DNA from: Adineta vaga
Taxonomy: Eukaryota; Rotifera
NCBI GenBank assembly: GCA_021613535.1
Contig: CP075492.1
Span: 16,120,001-16,184,000, forward strand
DNA length: 64,000 bases
Direction: 5' to 3'
Made by a program: the position numbers and the translations under genes. Positions 26,180 through 37,080 of this stretch are shown in pieces. Numbering within the stretch: position 1 is the first letter of the stretch; the number at the start of each line of letters is the position of its first letter. A model generated the notes under the pieces. That model searched no databases, was not told where the DNA came from, and saw only the letters and a list, made by a program, of their open reading frames with translations.

Positions 26180-27947
26180 TTATTTTTCTACCGAAATTTT
26201 ATTTATCTTAAAAAACAACTTTTCTTTTTCTTTTTCTCTTTCGAAATCAAATCGAACGATTCGATAATTCCAACAATCTGAAACATAAAGATTTCCTTCA
26301 AAATCAAATGATAAACCAACGGGACTATTCAATTGATTTGATTCTCTTCTTGGACTATTTCCACCAACAGCAATCGAACCTTCTCCATCTCCTTCATACC
26401 ATCGCATTATTCGATGATTATTACAATCTGCCACAAAGATTTGATTCCATTCATCAACAAACAATCCTTGAGGAGAATTCAATTGATTGAGACTGTTTCC
26501 TTGACCATTTCCTCCAGCCACAACAATTCCTTCATTCGCATCTTTCCTCCATTTCATCACACGATGATTACCCGAATCTGAAACATAAAGAGATTGATCT
26601 TCATCAACAAAGATGAACGAAGGACAATTGAGTTGATTTCGGTGATTCCCTCTTCCATTCCCACCTGCAACTAATGTTCCTTCTTTGTTTTCATTAATGT
26701 TTTCTAACTTCCATTTTCTCACTTCATTCTTCTCTCGATCAGAAACATAAAGAAATCCATGTTGATCCATTGTTAAACCATAACAAAGAATATTTTCGAT
26801 GAGAATCTGTTGCTTTTGATCTCTTGACCATCGCATTACTTGTCTATTCTCTTGATCAGCAATGATGATTGAATGATTTTGTTGATCAAGAATCACATCT
26901 GTTGGTCTCTTCAATTGATCCATTCTATTTCCTTGTCCATCTCCACCTGCAAGGATGTGTCCTTGTTCTTCATCACATTTCCATTCAACAATACGATAGT
27001 TCCAGCAATCAGCAACGGCAATCGTTTTGCTTTCATCTATAAAGATTCCATGAGGACCATTGAGTTGATTTAATTGACTTCCTTGTCCATTTCCTCCCGC
27101 AACAATCGTTCCATTTTGTTGAAACGTTGATTCTAGAAAAAAAAGAGAAAAATTCTCTTTTGATTAATAAAAACGACTTTTCGAAGAAAAATGAAAGAAC
27201 TCCATTTTTTTTGTTAAATTCATGAAATTTTCGTTGTTCAATTCAATTGTTAAAATGATTTGTTGATAATAGTTGTGAATTATATAGCGCAGAAAGAAAT
27301 TCAAAGAAAAGTTTTTGTTAACAAATTATCAAAAATTTTGAACAGAAAAATCGATTTAGAGAATGATTAAATGGAAAATATTTATCGAACTGAAACATAA
27401 AGATTCAATGATTTTATTTTCACTTACTCTTTGATAAAACAATTGAAATTGAATTAATAAGTCCTTGACGATGTTCTTCAATTGAAATATTTGATGGATT
27501 ATTCAGTTGCCCATTAATTTTATTTAAGTATCCTCTTAAATCATTCAAATCAATTTCATTAAATTCATTTTCTCGTTGAATTGCTTTGATTTGTTCACTT
27601 AGTTCGTTTAACCTTTTTTCGGTGTCTTTAAAAGATATTTTGGAACATTTAACAACAATTTGTCGACATTTTTTAGCTGTTTGTTGAATTGTTTGAATTG
27701 AATTTGTTTCCCATTGATTAATTTGTTTGATCAATGAATGATTTTGTATATTTGATTTCAGTTCGTTTATTCTTTGTCTAAATTGATCATAATCATTGAC
27801 AACAACATTTAATTCTTCATTTAATAATTGTTGATGTTCATTGAAATCTTTTTGACAAAATTCTTTTGAACAACCTTGGCATTGAGTTATAAATTTTTTA
27901 TATTTCAGACATTTGAAACATTTTTTTGTATTATTTGCCATAGCCAT
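26180..27947 (-). CDS. B-box-like/coiled-coil/NHL protein, copy 1
   Basis: Two exons, 27428-27947 and 26180-27132, join in phase (one nucleotide plus two) to give 490 aa. Residues about 10-40 carry a small Cys/His zinc-binding pattern (CFKC, CQGC, FC, then HxH-like NEH) resembling a degenerate B-box. Residues 45-170 are Gln/Glu/Lys-rich and probably coiled coil. The second exon encodes six NHL blades (AGGNGQGxxLNQL, (I/V)FVDE, DCxNHRIMRW). This order parallels TRIM-NHL proteins without a RING, which bind protein or RNA and multimerise through the coiled coil. It is inverted relative to copies 2 and 3, shares a similar upstream region with them, and is intact. Confidence 0.85.
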
Positions 27948-27953
27948 TTGTAA

Positions 27954-28900
27954 GAAAGAGACGTTGTAAAACTGAAAATGAAAGGATTCATGATGACGAA
28001 GATAAGAATAAAACGTCTCAAAGTAAATAATGATAAGATATGAAATATGTTGGAAAATAAAGATAGACGTGTCATATTTTAATATTATTTGATTCTATTC
28101 GTTTTGGTTGAGAATACATTTACATTAGCTGTTGAAAAATCATCTGAAAGAAAAGAATGTATATTCGATCATTTTCGACATATAGATATAGTGATAGAGG
28201 ACAAACCTCTTACAATATCTCTTTGAATCATAAATATTCAATTACGAAGAGTTTTATGCATAACTGAAAATTAAATTCTACAACTCGTCCATTTCTACGG
28301 GAATAAAAGAAACGTGATGTAATTGTTATTTCGAATACCTCGAGTCACACAGTCGAATCGACATTCTCAAGTTTTTGAGCCTATAAGTCCAGGTTGATAA
28401 TGTATCTTTTATGTCCTAATAATTACAGAAATTGACCGATTTCAACGCTCTTCCATATATTAAAATGATTTTATCTCAATAAAAATCATTTTTTAATGAA
28501 TTAATCGTAAACAGATTCTACCTATAACAATGTCACATTGGTTTACTTCTAAATGAAACAGACAAGATTTCTTTTTATATAATAATAATTTTAATACTTA
28601 ACAAAAGATAATTTCATCTTAAGACGATAATCATTTGAAAGATATACGAAACCATTGTTCGCAAACCTCAAAGAAAAATGAAAATAAATACAAAAAAACA
28701 GCATCATTTATACTGGCTTGTAGTCTCTCTCTCTACCTATGCTATAATCTTTCATAAGCAAGAAAAAAATCACGTAATCTGGACATAAAAGAAATTCCTT
28801 CTAAAAAATACCAGATTCGTCTCTGCTCGATTTACGCAGTTGCATTTAGTTACGTCGAAGTTAAAATTTGATTTGATGATATAACAGACTGTATTCAATG
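27954..28900. other. Upstream region of NHL copy 1
   Basis: No coding signal. About 550 bp is clearly similar, in reverse complement, to the region upstream of NHL copy 3 (about 41350-41910), so it is either regulatory or part of the duplicated unit. Confidence 0.6.
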
Positions 28901-29041
28901 CATTTTCTCCTATGAAAAAAGCATTCCATGGACTTTGCCCTTATAAAACGATGTATGCTGGAATTTTTCCCATTAAAAACACACCGTTTCCCATAAAATT
29001 CAGTCACGTAAGCCACCACATTTCTCTCTCTTTGTTCAGCC

Positions 29042-29227
29042 TATATAAGACACCACTTTTCTTCACTGCCCATATCACTCAAGCAAGCTATTCTACAAAC
29101 CCATTATCGCCAATACTGCTATTCCTTATTACATTTATTCTTCACAAACAATATGGCTTCAAAACCCAAGCTTCCGCTGCAACAGCTACAATTTAACGAA
29201 CGTAAATTCCTACTTACAACTCCATAA
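29042..29227 (+). promoter_or_regulatory. TATA-like promoter with short truncated ORF
   Basis: CCTATATAAGACACC at about 29040 resembles a strong TATA box. About 100 bp downstream, after a C/A-rich leader, ATG at 29153 opens a 24-codon frame (MASKPKLPLQQLQFNE...) ending at 29227. No recognisable gene follows; 145 bp further on is the hammerhead ribozyme. This may be the remains of a retroelement terminal region. The assignment is inference from composition only. Confidence 0.35.
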
Positions 29228-29370
29228 AGGTTACTACACAACAGTTCATATCTGTTGATATATAACTTTTGTCATTAACATCAGTTTATAACCATGTATT
29301 TTGCTTGAATTTACTTAGATTTAGTTTTCGCTTATTTTAAGCTGAAAGTGATTGAATTTGATCATTTTTA

Positions 29371-29428
29371 AGCAAGCAACCATCTGATGAGAACTGCAGT
29401 AGGTTCGAAACGCGTCAAGGCTGCTTGT
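29371..29428 (+). ncRNA. Hammerhead ribozyme, minimal stem III (type I)
   Basis: All conserved core positions are present. CTGATGA is at 29384-29390. Stem II is GAAC/GTTC (29391-29394 with 29403-29406) closing an 8-nt loop. GAA-A is at 29407-29410, followed by a tiny palindromic stem III (ACGCGT) and the GTC cleavage triplet at 29414-29416. Stem I can form between AGCAAGCAACC and GGCTGCTTGT with internal mismatches that could be tertiary-contact loops. Hammerheads with such a minimal stem III are known from Penelope-like elements and retrozymes, where they may act as dimers. The motif runs straight into telomere-like repeats. Confidence 0.85.
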
Positions 29429-29447
29429 CACACCCACACCCACCCAT
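29428..29447. repeat. Telomere-like tract 4 (C-rich strand)
   Basis: CACACCCACACCCACCC lies directly downstream of the hammerhead ribozyme. It is short and has no G-rich partner on the left. Confidence 0.75.
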
Positions 29448-30131
29448 GCAGACATATTAACGCCAAAAACGGTGTTTTAACGCGTTTATGTGCAAAAACA
29501 TTGAAAAAAACGCTGTAAAACAGATTAATATGATTTTTAAAAGGCTTAACGTGTTTAAACCAGTTTTTTTAATTTTAACAGGCTTTAACGCACTGAGTCC
29601 ACGAAAATTATGATTTGATGCGGTTTAACGTAAAAATCAAATCGTTTTCAATGCGTTTGTACATAAGACATAGAACCGATAACAAGTGTCTCGGTCAAAT
29701 GCATTTTTGTTTTTATCCTGCAGAAACAACGCATTTTAATGAGTTGATAGAATGTCATATAACTTTATTAGAATGTGTTATTTATTTTGTCAAAGAAAGA
29801 CGACAAACTTTTATGTGCTAGAATATAGATTTGAAAATTAATAAAAAAATATTGAGTCAATAAGTGGAGGAAGATTTGTATTTGTGCCAAATCTAAAGGC
29901 AAGTTTTTGTATCAAATATTCGTAATAAACAGGTTCGATGGATGATCCACGATTGAAATCCTTAATTTTCACTAACATAAACTATGATTTTACTAACTTC
30001 ACATTTAATAACTGTTCGTAGACATATCGAGCATAGAGCATATACTTTAGATAATCTATTATAAAGCAACTAAAGTAAAACGCGTTTCCATTAGATATTG
30101 GCCCATTTCTATTAGTATTTTTATCGACCAA

Positions 30132-30168
30132 TGACGTCACTCTTCTTTGTTTTCGGTTAGTATAAAAG
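30132..30168 (+). promoter_or_regulatory. CRE-like plus TATA-like motif
   Basis: A perfect TGACGTCA palindrome (30132-30139) lies 21 bp before TATAAAAG (30161-30168). The spacing suits a promoter, but no gene is recognisable downstream. It could be chance in AT-rich DNA or a repeat-element promoter. Confidence 0.25.
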
Positions 30169-30496
30169 AAAAGACGGAGATGCAATAAATCATTTGTTTC
30201 GTTTCACACTCAATTGATCGGTGTATTATATACATATTCATATTTATTATCTTTGCTCATACAAAAATATTCATACGCTATCTAATTATATATAACAAGA
30301 TAATTTATATTTCTCATATTCTTTGTTGCATCAGTTTTTATTTAATGATATTTTCTATAACAAGTCCGTTAGTCGAGTCAAACTGATTTCTAAAATACGC
30401 AATATTAATATTATCTGACGAAAGAGAATATCCAAGACATAAGCATTTTTTTTCTCTTGAAATAATCCAATTGAGTTTTTATACAGATTGAGGTCA

Positions 30497-30588
30497 ATAT
30501 ATATCGTAGGACAGATTAAAATTAAGTTCAATTTAAAACTGAACTAGTGCAGATCAAAATATTTCAATCTGTCCTACAACATATATAT
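30497..30588. repeat. Short hairpin, MITE-like
   Basis: Arms of about 23 bp (ATATATAT.GTAGGACAGATT and its complement) flank a small inner stem (AGTTCA/TGAACT). It is a possible miniature inverted-repeat element; no target-site duplication could be confirmed. Confidence 0.5.
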
Positions 30589-30820
30589 GAATACATTATG
30601 ATTACCGAGATAAGAGGAAACATCAAATAACCTTGATAGAGAAAGTAGTACAGAGAGAATTTCTTCGTTAGATGTTTGAATCGTTAAGTTATCTATCTAG
30701 TCGACGAGTACCGAGCGAGAATATCCACTACACTATTTTTTCATGACAACAGATTTCGACACTACAAAAATTCAATGGAGTAGATTCAAAGTAAGAATAA
30801 GTGAGAAATGAATAGCATAC

Positions 30821-31335
30821 CGATAAACTCATACAACAAATATGAATAGTATTTAGTATCAGTTAGACGATATCATGTAACACTGCTTCGTATATTAAAT
30901 CAAATATTGACAGTGTAAGGATTCGAATAATATTATTCTCATTTGTAGAAAGACTGTAAATATTGACAAAGTCATAATATTTTAGCGAATATCTCGAAGT
31001 TTTCTTGAACATTTTGTCTTTAATAACCAAACAAATCTCACATAATAATGGGGCTAATGATGAATTTCTTAAAGTCTAGGTTGTCATTTGTTTTATATTA
31101 AGTATTTTGGCATTATGTAAGACTGGTTTGGTTATTAAAGACAAAATGTTCAAGAAAACTACGAGATATTCGCTAAAATATTATGACTTTGTCAATATTT
31201 ACAGTCTTTCTACAAATGAGAATAATATTATTCGAATCCTTACACTGTCAATATTTGATTTAATATACGAAGCAGTGTGACATGATATCGTCTAACTGAT
31301 ACTAAATACTATTCATTTGTTGCATGAGTTTATCG
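30821..31335. repeat. Large near-perfect palindrome
   Basis: The left arm 30821-31032 and right arm 31126-31335 are reverse complements over about 210 bp, with only a handful of differences, around a 93-bp spacer. No coding potential. It is either a foldback or non-autonomous transposon or an inverted duplication. Confidence 0.85.
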
Positions 31336-31710
31336 ATATCCTACTCATTTTTAATGTGTCCAACGCATTACGATTCTTATCAAAACGGTTTGAATTACTC
31401 AGTTTCAATATGCTGTTAAAGCAATGCAAAAAATGAATTGCAGGATAAATGCATTAGAATGGGTTTTTTTACTCAAATATAGTTGTACACCATCAAAAAT
31501 GTCCGAAATCATGCGTTTTAATGCATTAATATGATAAACTCAAAAAATTGTTTAGTTCACAAATAGTCAAAACTAGTTTAAAATAGGAAACCAATGCGAT
31601 TGTTAAAACGCACAATTCCGGACCTTTTTGACTGAGCGAAACGCATTAAGTGAAAGAAAAGGAGCATTTATTAAAACGTGTCAGTCTCATATTTTTGACT
31701 GCATGGGCAT

Positions 31711-31799
31711 CCTCAACCACACCCACATCCATCCACACCATCCTCACACCCACATCCACCCTCACCCTCACCCACCCTCACCCACTCTCACCCTCAAGA
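31711..31799. repeat. Telomere-like tract 5 (C-rich)
   Basis: A run of CCACACCCACA / CACCCTCACCC units ending in CACCCTCAAG. No G-rich left half is present. It ends 270 bp before the GTPase-HSP20 gene. Confidence 0.8.
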
Positions 31800-32067
31800 G
31801 GATCCGCTTTCTCCCCTTGGGAATACTGCTTCCCGGAACCATCGTCCTGAAAATACGGTAATGTAAAATGGTATTTTTTCCTGTTCTCTCTGCTATTGTT
31901 GGATTTTTCTTCTGTTCTTTTTTTTAATGTTGGATTTTTCCTTTATGTTTATTTTACCTCTTAAGAATTTTTTATCATTTATTTCAAGTATTTACTCACA
32001 AGTGTTGTTATCAGCTGAATATAAAAGAAAGTTTTTTTTTCAGATAAAACATACTTTTTAGTGCAAT

Positions 32068-33474
32068 ATGGCCTTGCCGATTGTTCTGGCTGGCTTAGCA
32101 GGGTTTGGAATGGGTGGAGGTATCATTTGGAATAAATATTTGAGAGCTTCAAAAGATACTCCTTATGATATTGTTATTCGTCTAAACAGCCTTCTTGCAC
32201 TAAGAACAACTGGTTGGGAAATTGCACTCAGTGAAAATGCAATAAGATTTGGACAAACAGAACCAACTTCGGAAGGGACTCGTGGTTTAGTTGTTGCAGT
32301 TCTTGGTTCATACAATCGTGGAAAATCATTTTTGCTTAATTTACTCTGTGATACAAAGCTACCAAGTGGAAATTTAGTTAGTACAGAAGGTATTTCTATT
32401 ACAATACCAAAAAATACTGCTGAAAACATCATTTTTATTGATACTGCTGGCACTGATACAGCTATACCAAAGAATGAACTCGATGATAAAAAAGCAACGG
32501 AAGCTCTTTTAAGAGAAGTAGCACTTCATTTATCTTCATTCATAATAATTGTGGTCAATCGTTTACGAGCAACAGATCAAACATATATTCGCCAAGTATT
32601 AACACGGGTCAAAGAGTCTAAACAAGATAAAGATATAATTATTGTTCATAACTTAATGGATATTGAAACAAAGAAAGATATTCAAGACGTAATTAATAGA
32701 GAATTGATAAACCTTTTTGAAGCTAAACCAGAAACAATGAAAATACGATCCATATCAGAACCAGTGAAATTTTACCGTTCTGAAAATTATGGTATTGCCC
32801 TTCGTCATTTTATTTTGGCTAAAATTGATTCACCTGCAGCAGAAATGTGGAATCGTCAAACTATTGATGCAATTATGATTATTTTGCAAGGTGCGACAAA
32901 CTCAAAACGAAATCTTAATGTTATAGGTGAAACAATAAGCTTTGTTAATACTAAACTTTCACAAATACTTATTAATGAGAATAGTCAAGACAATAAAGTT
33001 CAGACCGAACAAGATCCTAATACACTTAATATTGTGCTTTCGGAGCGAGTAGTAATGGAAGATCTTAAAGCAAATCCTACTCCATTAAAACTATCATTAA
33101 AACTTGCGTATGATGAAGCTGGTTATTTTATGGGATTTGATTCGATGGATACTGGACAATGGCAACCTCTTTATAGTGTATATGAGTATAACGATGAGAT
33201 CTGTGCTATCATTGAACTTGGTGGAGTTAAAAGCGAATCTACTAGAGTAACAGTTATCGCAAAAGGTATTTGTGTTGAAGGTGAAAGAGAAGATTTTAAA
33301 TTATCAGAACAAAGACCAACTGTTCATCACGAAAAAATTCCATATGGACGTTTTAAACTAAATATTGCATTGAATTGTGAAGTTAATCAAGAACAAGCAA
33401 AATTAGAACGCGATATAGGGATGTATAAAATAAGATGTCCGAAAAGAAAAGATACACCAACAGTTCTTCAATGA
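32068..33474 (+). CDS. P-loop GTPase fused to HSP20-like domain
   Basis: An uninterrupted 468-aa frame. The N-terminus (residues 2-22) is a hydrophobic glycine-rich segment (GLAGFGMGGG), likely membrane-inserting. A GTPase domain follows: P-loop GSYNRGKS at 80-87, a switch Thr in STEGIS, DTAG (G3) at 125-128, and hydrophobic strands ending in IVVNRL and IIIVHNLMD near the G4 position. The canonical NKxD is not obvious. It recalls guanylate-binding/RHD3-like GTPases. The C-terminal 120 residues read like an alpha-crystallin/HSP20 fold: YSVYEYNDEICAIIELGGVK, a GICVEGERED strand, then YGRFKLNIALNC and a final YKIRCPK strand. HSP20 domains are holdase chaperones. A TTTTTAG acceptor-like motif precedes the ATG, so a 5' leader may be spliced on. 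It is intronless, unlike most neighbours, so horizontal origin is possible but unproven. Confidence 0.75.
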   Translation: MALPIVLAGLAGFGMGGGIIWNKYLRASKDTPYDIVIRLNSLLALRTTGWEIALSENAIRFGQTEPTSEGTRGLVVAVLGSYNRGKSFLLNLLCDTKLPSGNLVSTEGISITIPKNTAENIIFIDTAGTDTAIPKNELDDKKATEALLREVALHLSSFIIIVVNRLRATDQTYIRQVLTRVKESKQDKDIIIVHNLMDIETKKDIQDVINRELINLFEAKPETMKIRSISEPVKFYRSENYGIALRHFILAKIDSPAAEMWNRQTIDAIMIILQGATNSKRNLNVIGETISFVNTKLSQILINENSQDNKVQTEQDPNTLNIVLSERVVMEDLKANPTPLKLSLKLAYDEAGYFMGFDSMDTGQWQPLYSVYEYNDEICAIIELGGVKSESTRVTVIAKGICVEGEREDFKLSEQRPTVHHEKIPYGRFKLNIALNCEVNQEQAKLERDIGMYKIRCPKRKDTPTVLQ

Positions 33475-33842
33475 AAAGCACCTATTTTGGTTCAATTAAT
33501 TAAAACACATACAATTTTTTAATTCTGATTCTTGTGAGACCATTTATTCTTGAAGTACTAATAAAATATCACTTAATTGAAAACATATTTTGAAAATACT
33601 TTCGCCAAAACAGTATTATGTATAATTAATGTTCTATGTTAACCTTTGTTTAAGGATGTGAGTGCGAATTAGACCAGTGTGGAAAGCGATACTTGTGTAC
33701 TTCCAAGTAGGATATGAGAGTACGATGCACTGTAAAAAAAAGAGCAGAATAATCAACCCTTTTTAGGGGTTTATTAGCCTTATGATTTATAAGGAGAGTA
33801 TGTTATACGTTGCACTTTCATATACCCTTAAAGGGCTTATTA

Positions 33843-33921
33843 ACTTGAGAGTGTGGGTTGTAGGTTAAATTCAATTACCACACACTCATACCCACACCCA
33901 CCCTCACCCACACCCACACCA
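33843..33921. repeat. Telomere-like hairpin element 6
   Basis: ACTTGAGAGTGTGGGTTG on the left, then after about 25 bp CCACACACTCATACCCACACCCACCCTCACCC: an imperfect inverted telomere-like repeat. The surrounding 33475-34470 region has no gene; its right part resembles the upstream region of the other NHL copies. Confidence 0.75.
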
Positions 33922-34476
33922 TCTAATTTGAAAAGTTGTCGATATGTATTACTTACTTCGTAGATAAATATCCTATTTTAATAAATTCATATTCGCATCG
34001 TTGTTTTTATCAGAGGAAACGAATTTTTTTCTATAGGATGCACATAAGTAAGGGAAGAAAAGAGACACCCATATCTTCGGGTTATTTGAGACAATAATTA
34101 CAAAACATTTAGTTTACTTCAGAAAAAACTGATGAACTTTATAGAAATGAATTTCCAAGTATACGCAACTTTCTTCGTAATTGAATATTTATGATTTAAA
34201 GAGATATTTCAAGAGATTCTCTTTAATCTCTTTATTCATACGCCGGAAATGATTGAAAATACATTCGTTTGTTTTTCAGTTTCTTTTCTAATGGTACATA
34301 TGTGTATATTTATAATAAAAAGGGAAAGAACGAAATAGTATAAAGACTATGACTCGACCATCTTTATTTTCCAACGTATTTCGTTTCTTATCATTATTGA
34401 CTTTCGAGCATTTTATTCTTATCTTCATCAACATGAATCTTCCCATTTTCAGTTTTAAAATTTCTCTTTCCTACCG

Positions 34477-36392
34477 ATGGATATGGCAAACAGCACAAAA
34501 CAATGTTTCAAATGTCTGAAATATAAAAAAATTACAGTCCTTTGTAGAGGATGTTCAAAAGAATTTTGTCTCGCAGATTTACATGAACATCAACAATTAT
34601 TAAATGAAGAATTAAATGTTGTTATCAATGATTATGATCAATTTAGACAAGGAATAAACGATCGAAAACAAAATCCATTAAATCATTCGTTGATCGAACA
34701 AATTGGTCAATGGGAAACAAATTCAATTCAAATTATTCGACAAACAGCTGAAAAATGTCGACAAAATGCTATTGAATATTCGAGAATACATTTAAAAGAG
34801 ATCGAACACACGTTAACCGAATTAGGTGAACAAATCAAAGCAATTCAACGAGAAAATGAATTCAATGAAATTGATTTGAAGGATTTAAAAAGAAAATTAA
34901 ATAAAATGACCGAAGAACTGAATCATCCATCAAATATTTCAATTGAAGAATATAATCAAGGATTTATTATTGAAATTTCAGTAATTTCAAGAAGGAGTAA
35001 GTTGAAAGTTTTGAATTCTTATTTTATTGAAAAGAAAAATTGATTTTAAACTCATGCCTAAACATTTAAATTTTCTAATGAAAAACAAAAAGACAAGTGA
35101 AATTAATATAACATGAAATTCATAACGACATTCAATTATTTTCTCTGTGATTCAATGTAGTTTTATGTTCTTCATTCGAACGAATAAGAGAAACTTCGAT
35201 ATTTCGTATCCAAAATGGCAAAATAACTAAAAAAACATCATTTTTAGAGAGATTAATTTAGTCTTTGTTATTTAATTCAACGAGTAAAACTAATTTCTAA
35301 TCTTTTAACATTTGTCTTTATCCTTAGAATTTAGTTCAATTAGACATTTATAAGATGATGGAGAATTAAGTAAAGAGAGAATTAATAGATATGCTAATGT
35401 GCACTTATAAATGCAAAAGAGAATCTTTGATTTGTTCCATCAATTTCAAATTTTCGTTTGATTAAAAAACGAACTTTTCCTTTTCTTTGTTTAGAAACGA
35501 AATTTCAACAAAATGGAAGAATTGTTGCTGGAGGAAATGGACAAGGAAGTCAATTAAATCAACACTCTAGTCCTCTCAGAACCTTTGTTGATGAAAAAAA
35601 AACCATTTTCATTGCTGATTGTTCGAATCATCGTATTGTTCAATGGAAATGTAATGAAAACAAGGACAAATCATTGCAGGTGGAAATGGAAAAGGAAATA
35701 GAATGGATCAATTGACTTATCCGACAGATGTGATTGTTAATCAACAAAATCATTCAATCATCATTGCTGATTGTATGAATAGACGAGTGATGCGATGGTC
35801 ACGAGATCAAAAACAACAAATTCTCATTCAAAATATTCGTTGTTATGGTTTAACAATGGATCAACATGGATTTCTTTATGTTTCTGATCATGAGAAGAAT
35901 GAAGTGAGAAAATGGAAGTTAGAAAACATTAATGAGAACAAAGAAGGAACATTAGTTGCAGGTGGAAATGGAAGAGGAAATCAACGAAATCAACTCGACT
36001 GTCCTACTTTCATCTTTGTTGATAAAGTTCAATCTGTTTATGTTTCAGATCGAGATAATCATCGTGTGATGAAATGGAGAAAAGATGCGAATGAAGGAAT
36101 TGTTGTGGCTGGAGGAGATGGTCAAGGAAATAATCTCAATCAATTGAATTCTCCTCATGGATTGTTTGTTGATGAATGGAATCAAATCTATGTGGCAGAT
36201 TGTGGGAATCATCGAATAATGCGATGGTATGAAGGAGATAAAGAAGGTTCAGTTATTGTTGGTGGAAATGGTCAAGGAAGTGAATCAAATCAATTGAATA
36301 GGCCCACTGGTTTATCATTTGATTTTGAAGGAAATCTTTATGTTTCAGATTCTGGAAATAATCGAATCGTTCGATTTGATAAAATTTATTGA
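34477..36392 (+). pseudogene. B-box-like/coiled-coil/NHL copy 2 (1-nt frameshift)
   Basis: Exon 1 (34477-34996) encodes the same zinc-binding N-terminus (CFKC...CRGC...FC...HEH) and coiled coil as copy 3. Exon 2 (35495-36392) encodes NHL blades. The exon sum is 1418 nt, one short of a multiple of three. Near 35655-35665 the sequence reads GAAAACAAGG where copy 3 has GAAAAACAAGG, and the frame shifts within the first blade pair. From about 35665 to the stop it is practically identical to copy 3. The defect is either a very recent inactivation or an assembly error in an A-run; with the base restored the gene would be full length. Confidence 0.75.
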
Positions 36393-37080
36393 GATGAACT
36401 TTGCATTTCAATGGAAAAGATTTGATGAAAAACGATTTTTGTTAAATTTAAATGGAATTAGGTGGAAGAAATGTTTTGATTTGAATTCAAAGTTCATGTC
36501 AATGAATTTTATCAAATCGAACGCTTCGACTCCTCAGTGAAAATAACTTCCTTTTGAACGTTGAGAATAACAACTTCATTCGGTTCAAGGCACATTAATG
36601 CTAATATAGTACTGTGTACTCACAGCGGGATTAGTAGAAATATATATGTAGTTACATCATCTTGAAATTCCTCAGGAATGACTAACAATTCTAAGTGGTC
36701 TGGTAATATCATTCTCAACGTTTCAATACAAAAGTCCGTCCTTAGTTTTATTCTAAAACTTAAGTGTAATAAATCATACTTTTTCTATAAACATTGACTG
36801 ATATAAACGAGCATTTTTTTATAATATACATACGAGATGTATAGATATTCTTATACAACATAAATCGCTAAAAAGTGTACATTTCCTTGTTAGCTTTCTT
36901 GCAATTAAGAAATCTGTGACATAAAACATAATTATAAACCGATTTCTTTCCATAAAAACCATTCTGAATTTTCTGCTTGAAAAGGGTCAGTGAATCCCTC
37001 GGATAAGCGTTACTTGTCATCTATTCATTTGTGACAAATTCTTATAGCTTCTTGTTTATCCTTTGTATAGTCTACGCTGC
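36393..37080. other. Intergenic, nothing recognised
   Basis: AT-rich. The first 30 bp after the NHL stop matches the 3' flank of copy 3 and then diverges. There is no gene or repeat I can name. Confidence 0.45.

Noticed and set aside
28912-29196. 94-codon ORF on the plus strand
   Set aside because: It has low-complexity composition, overlaps a promoter-like TATA and has no homology signal. More likely non-coding.
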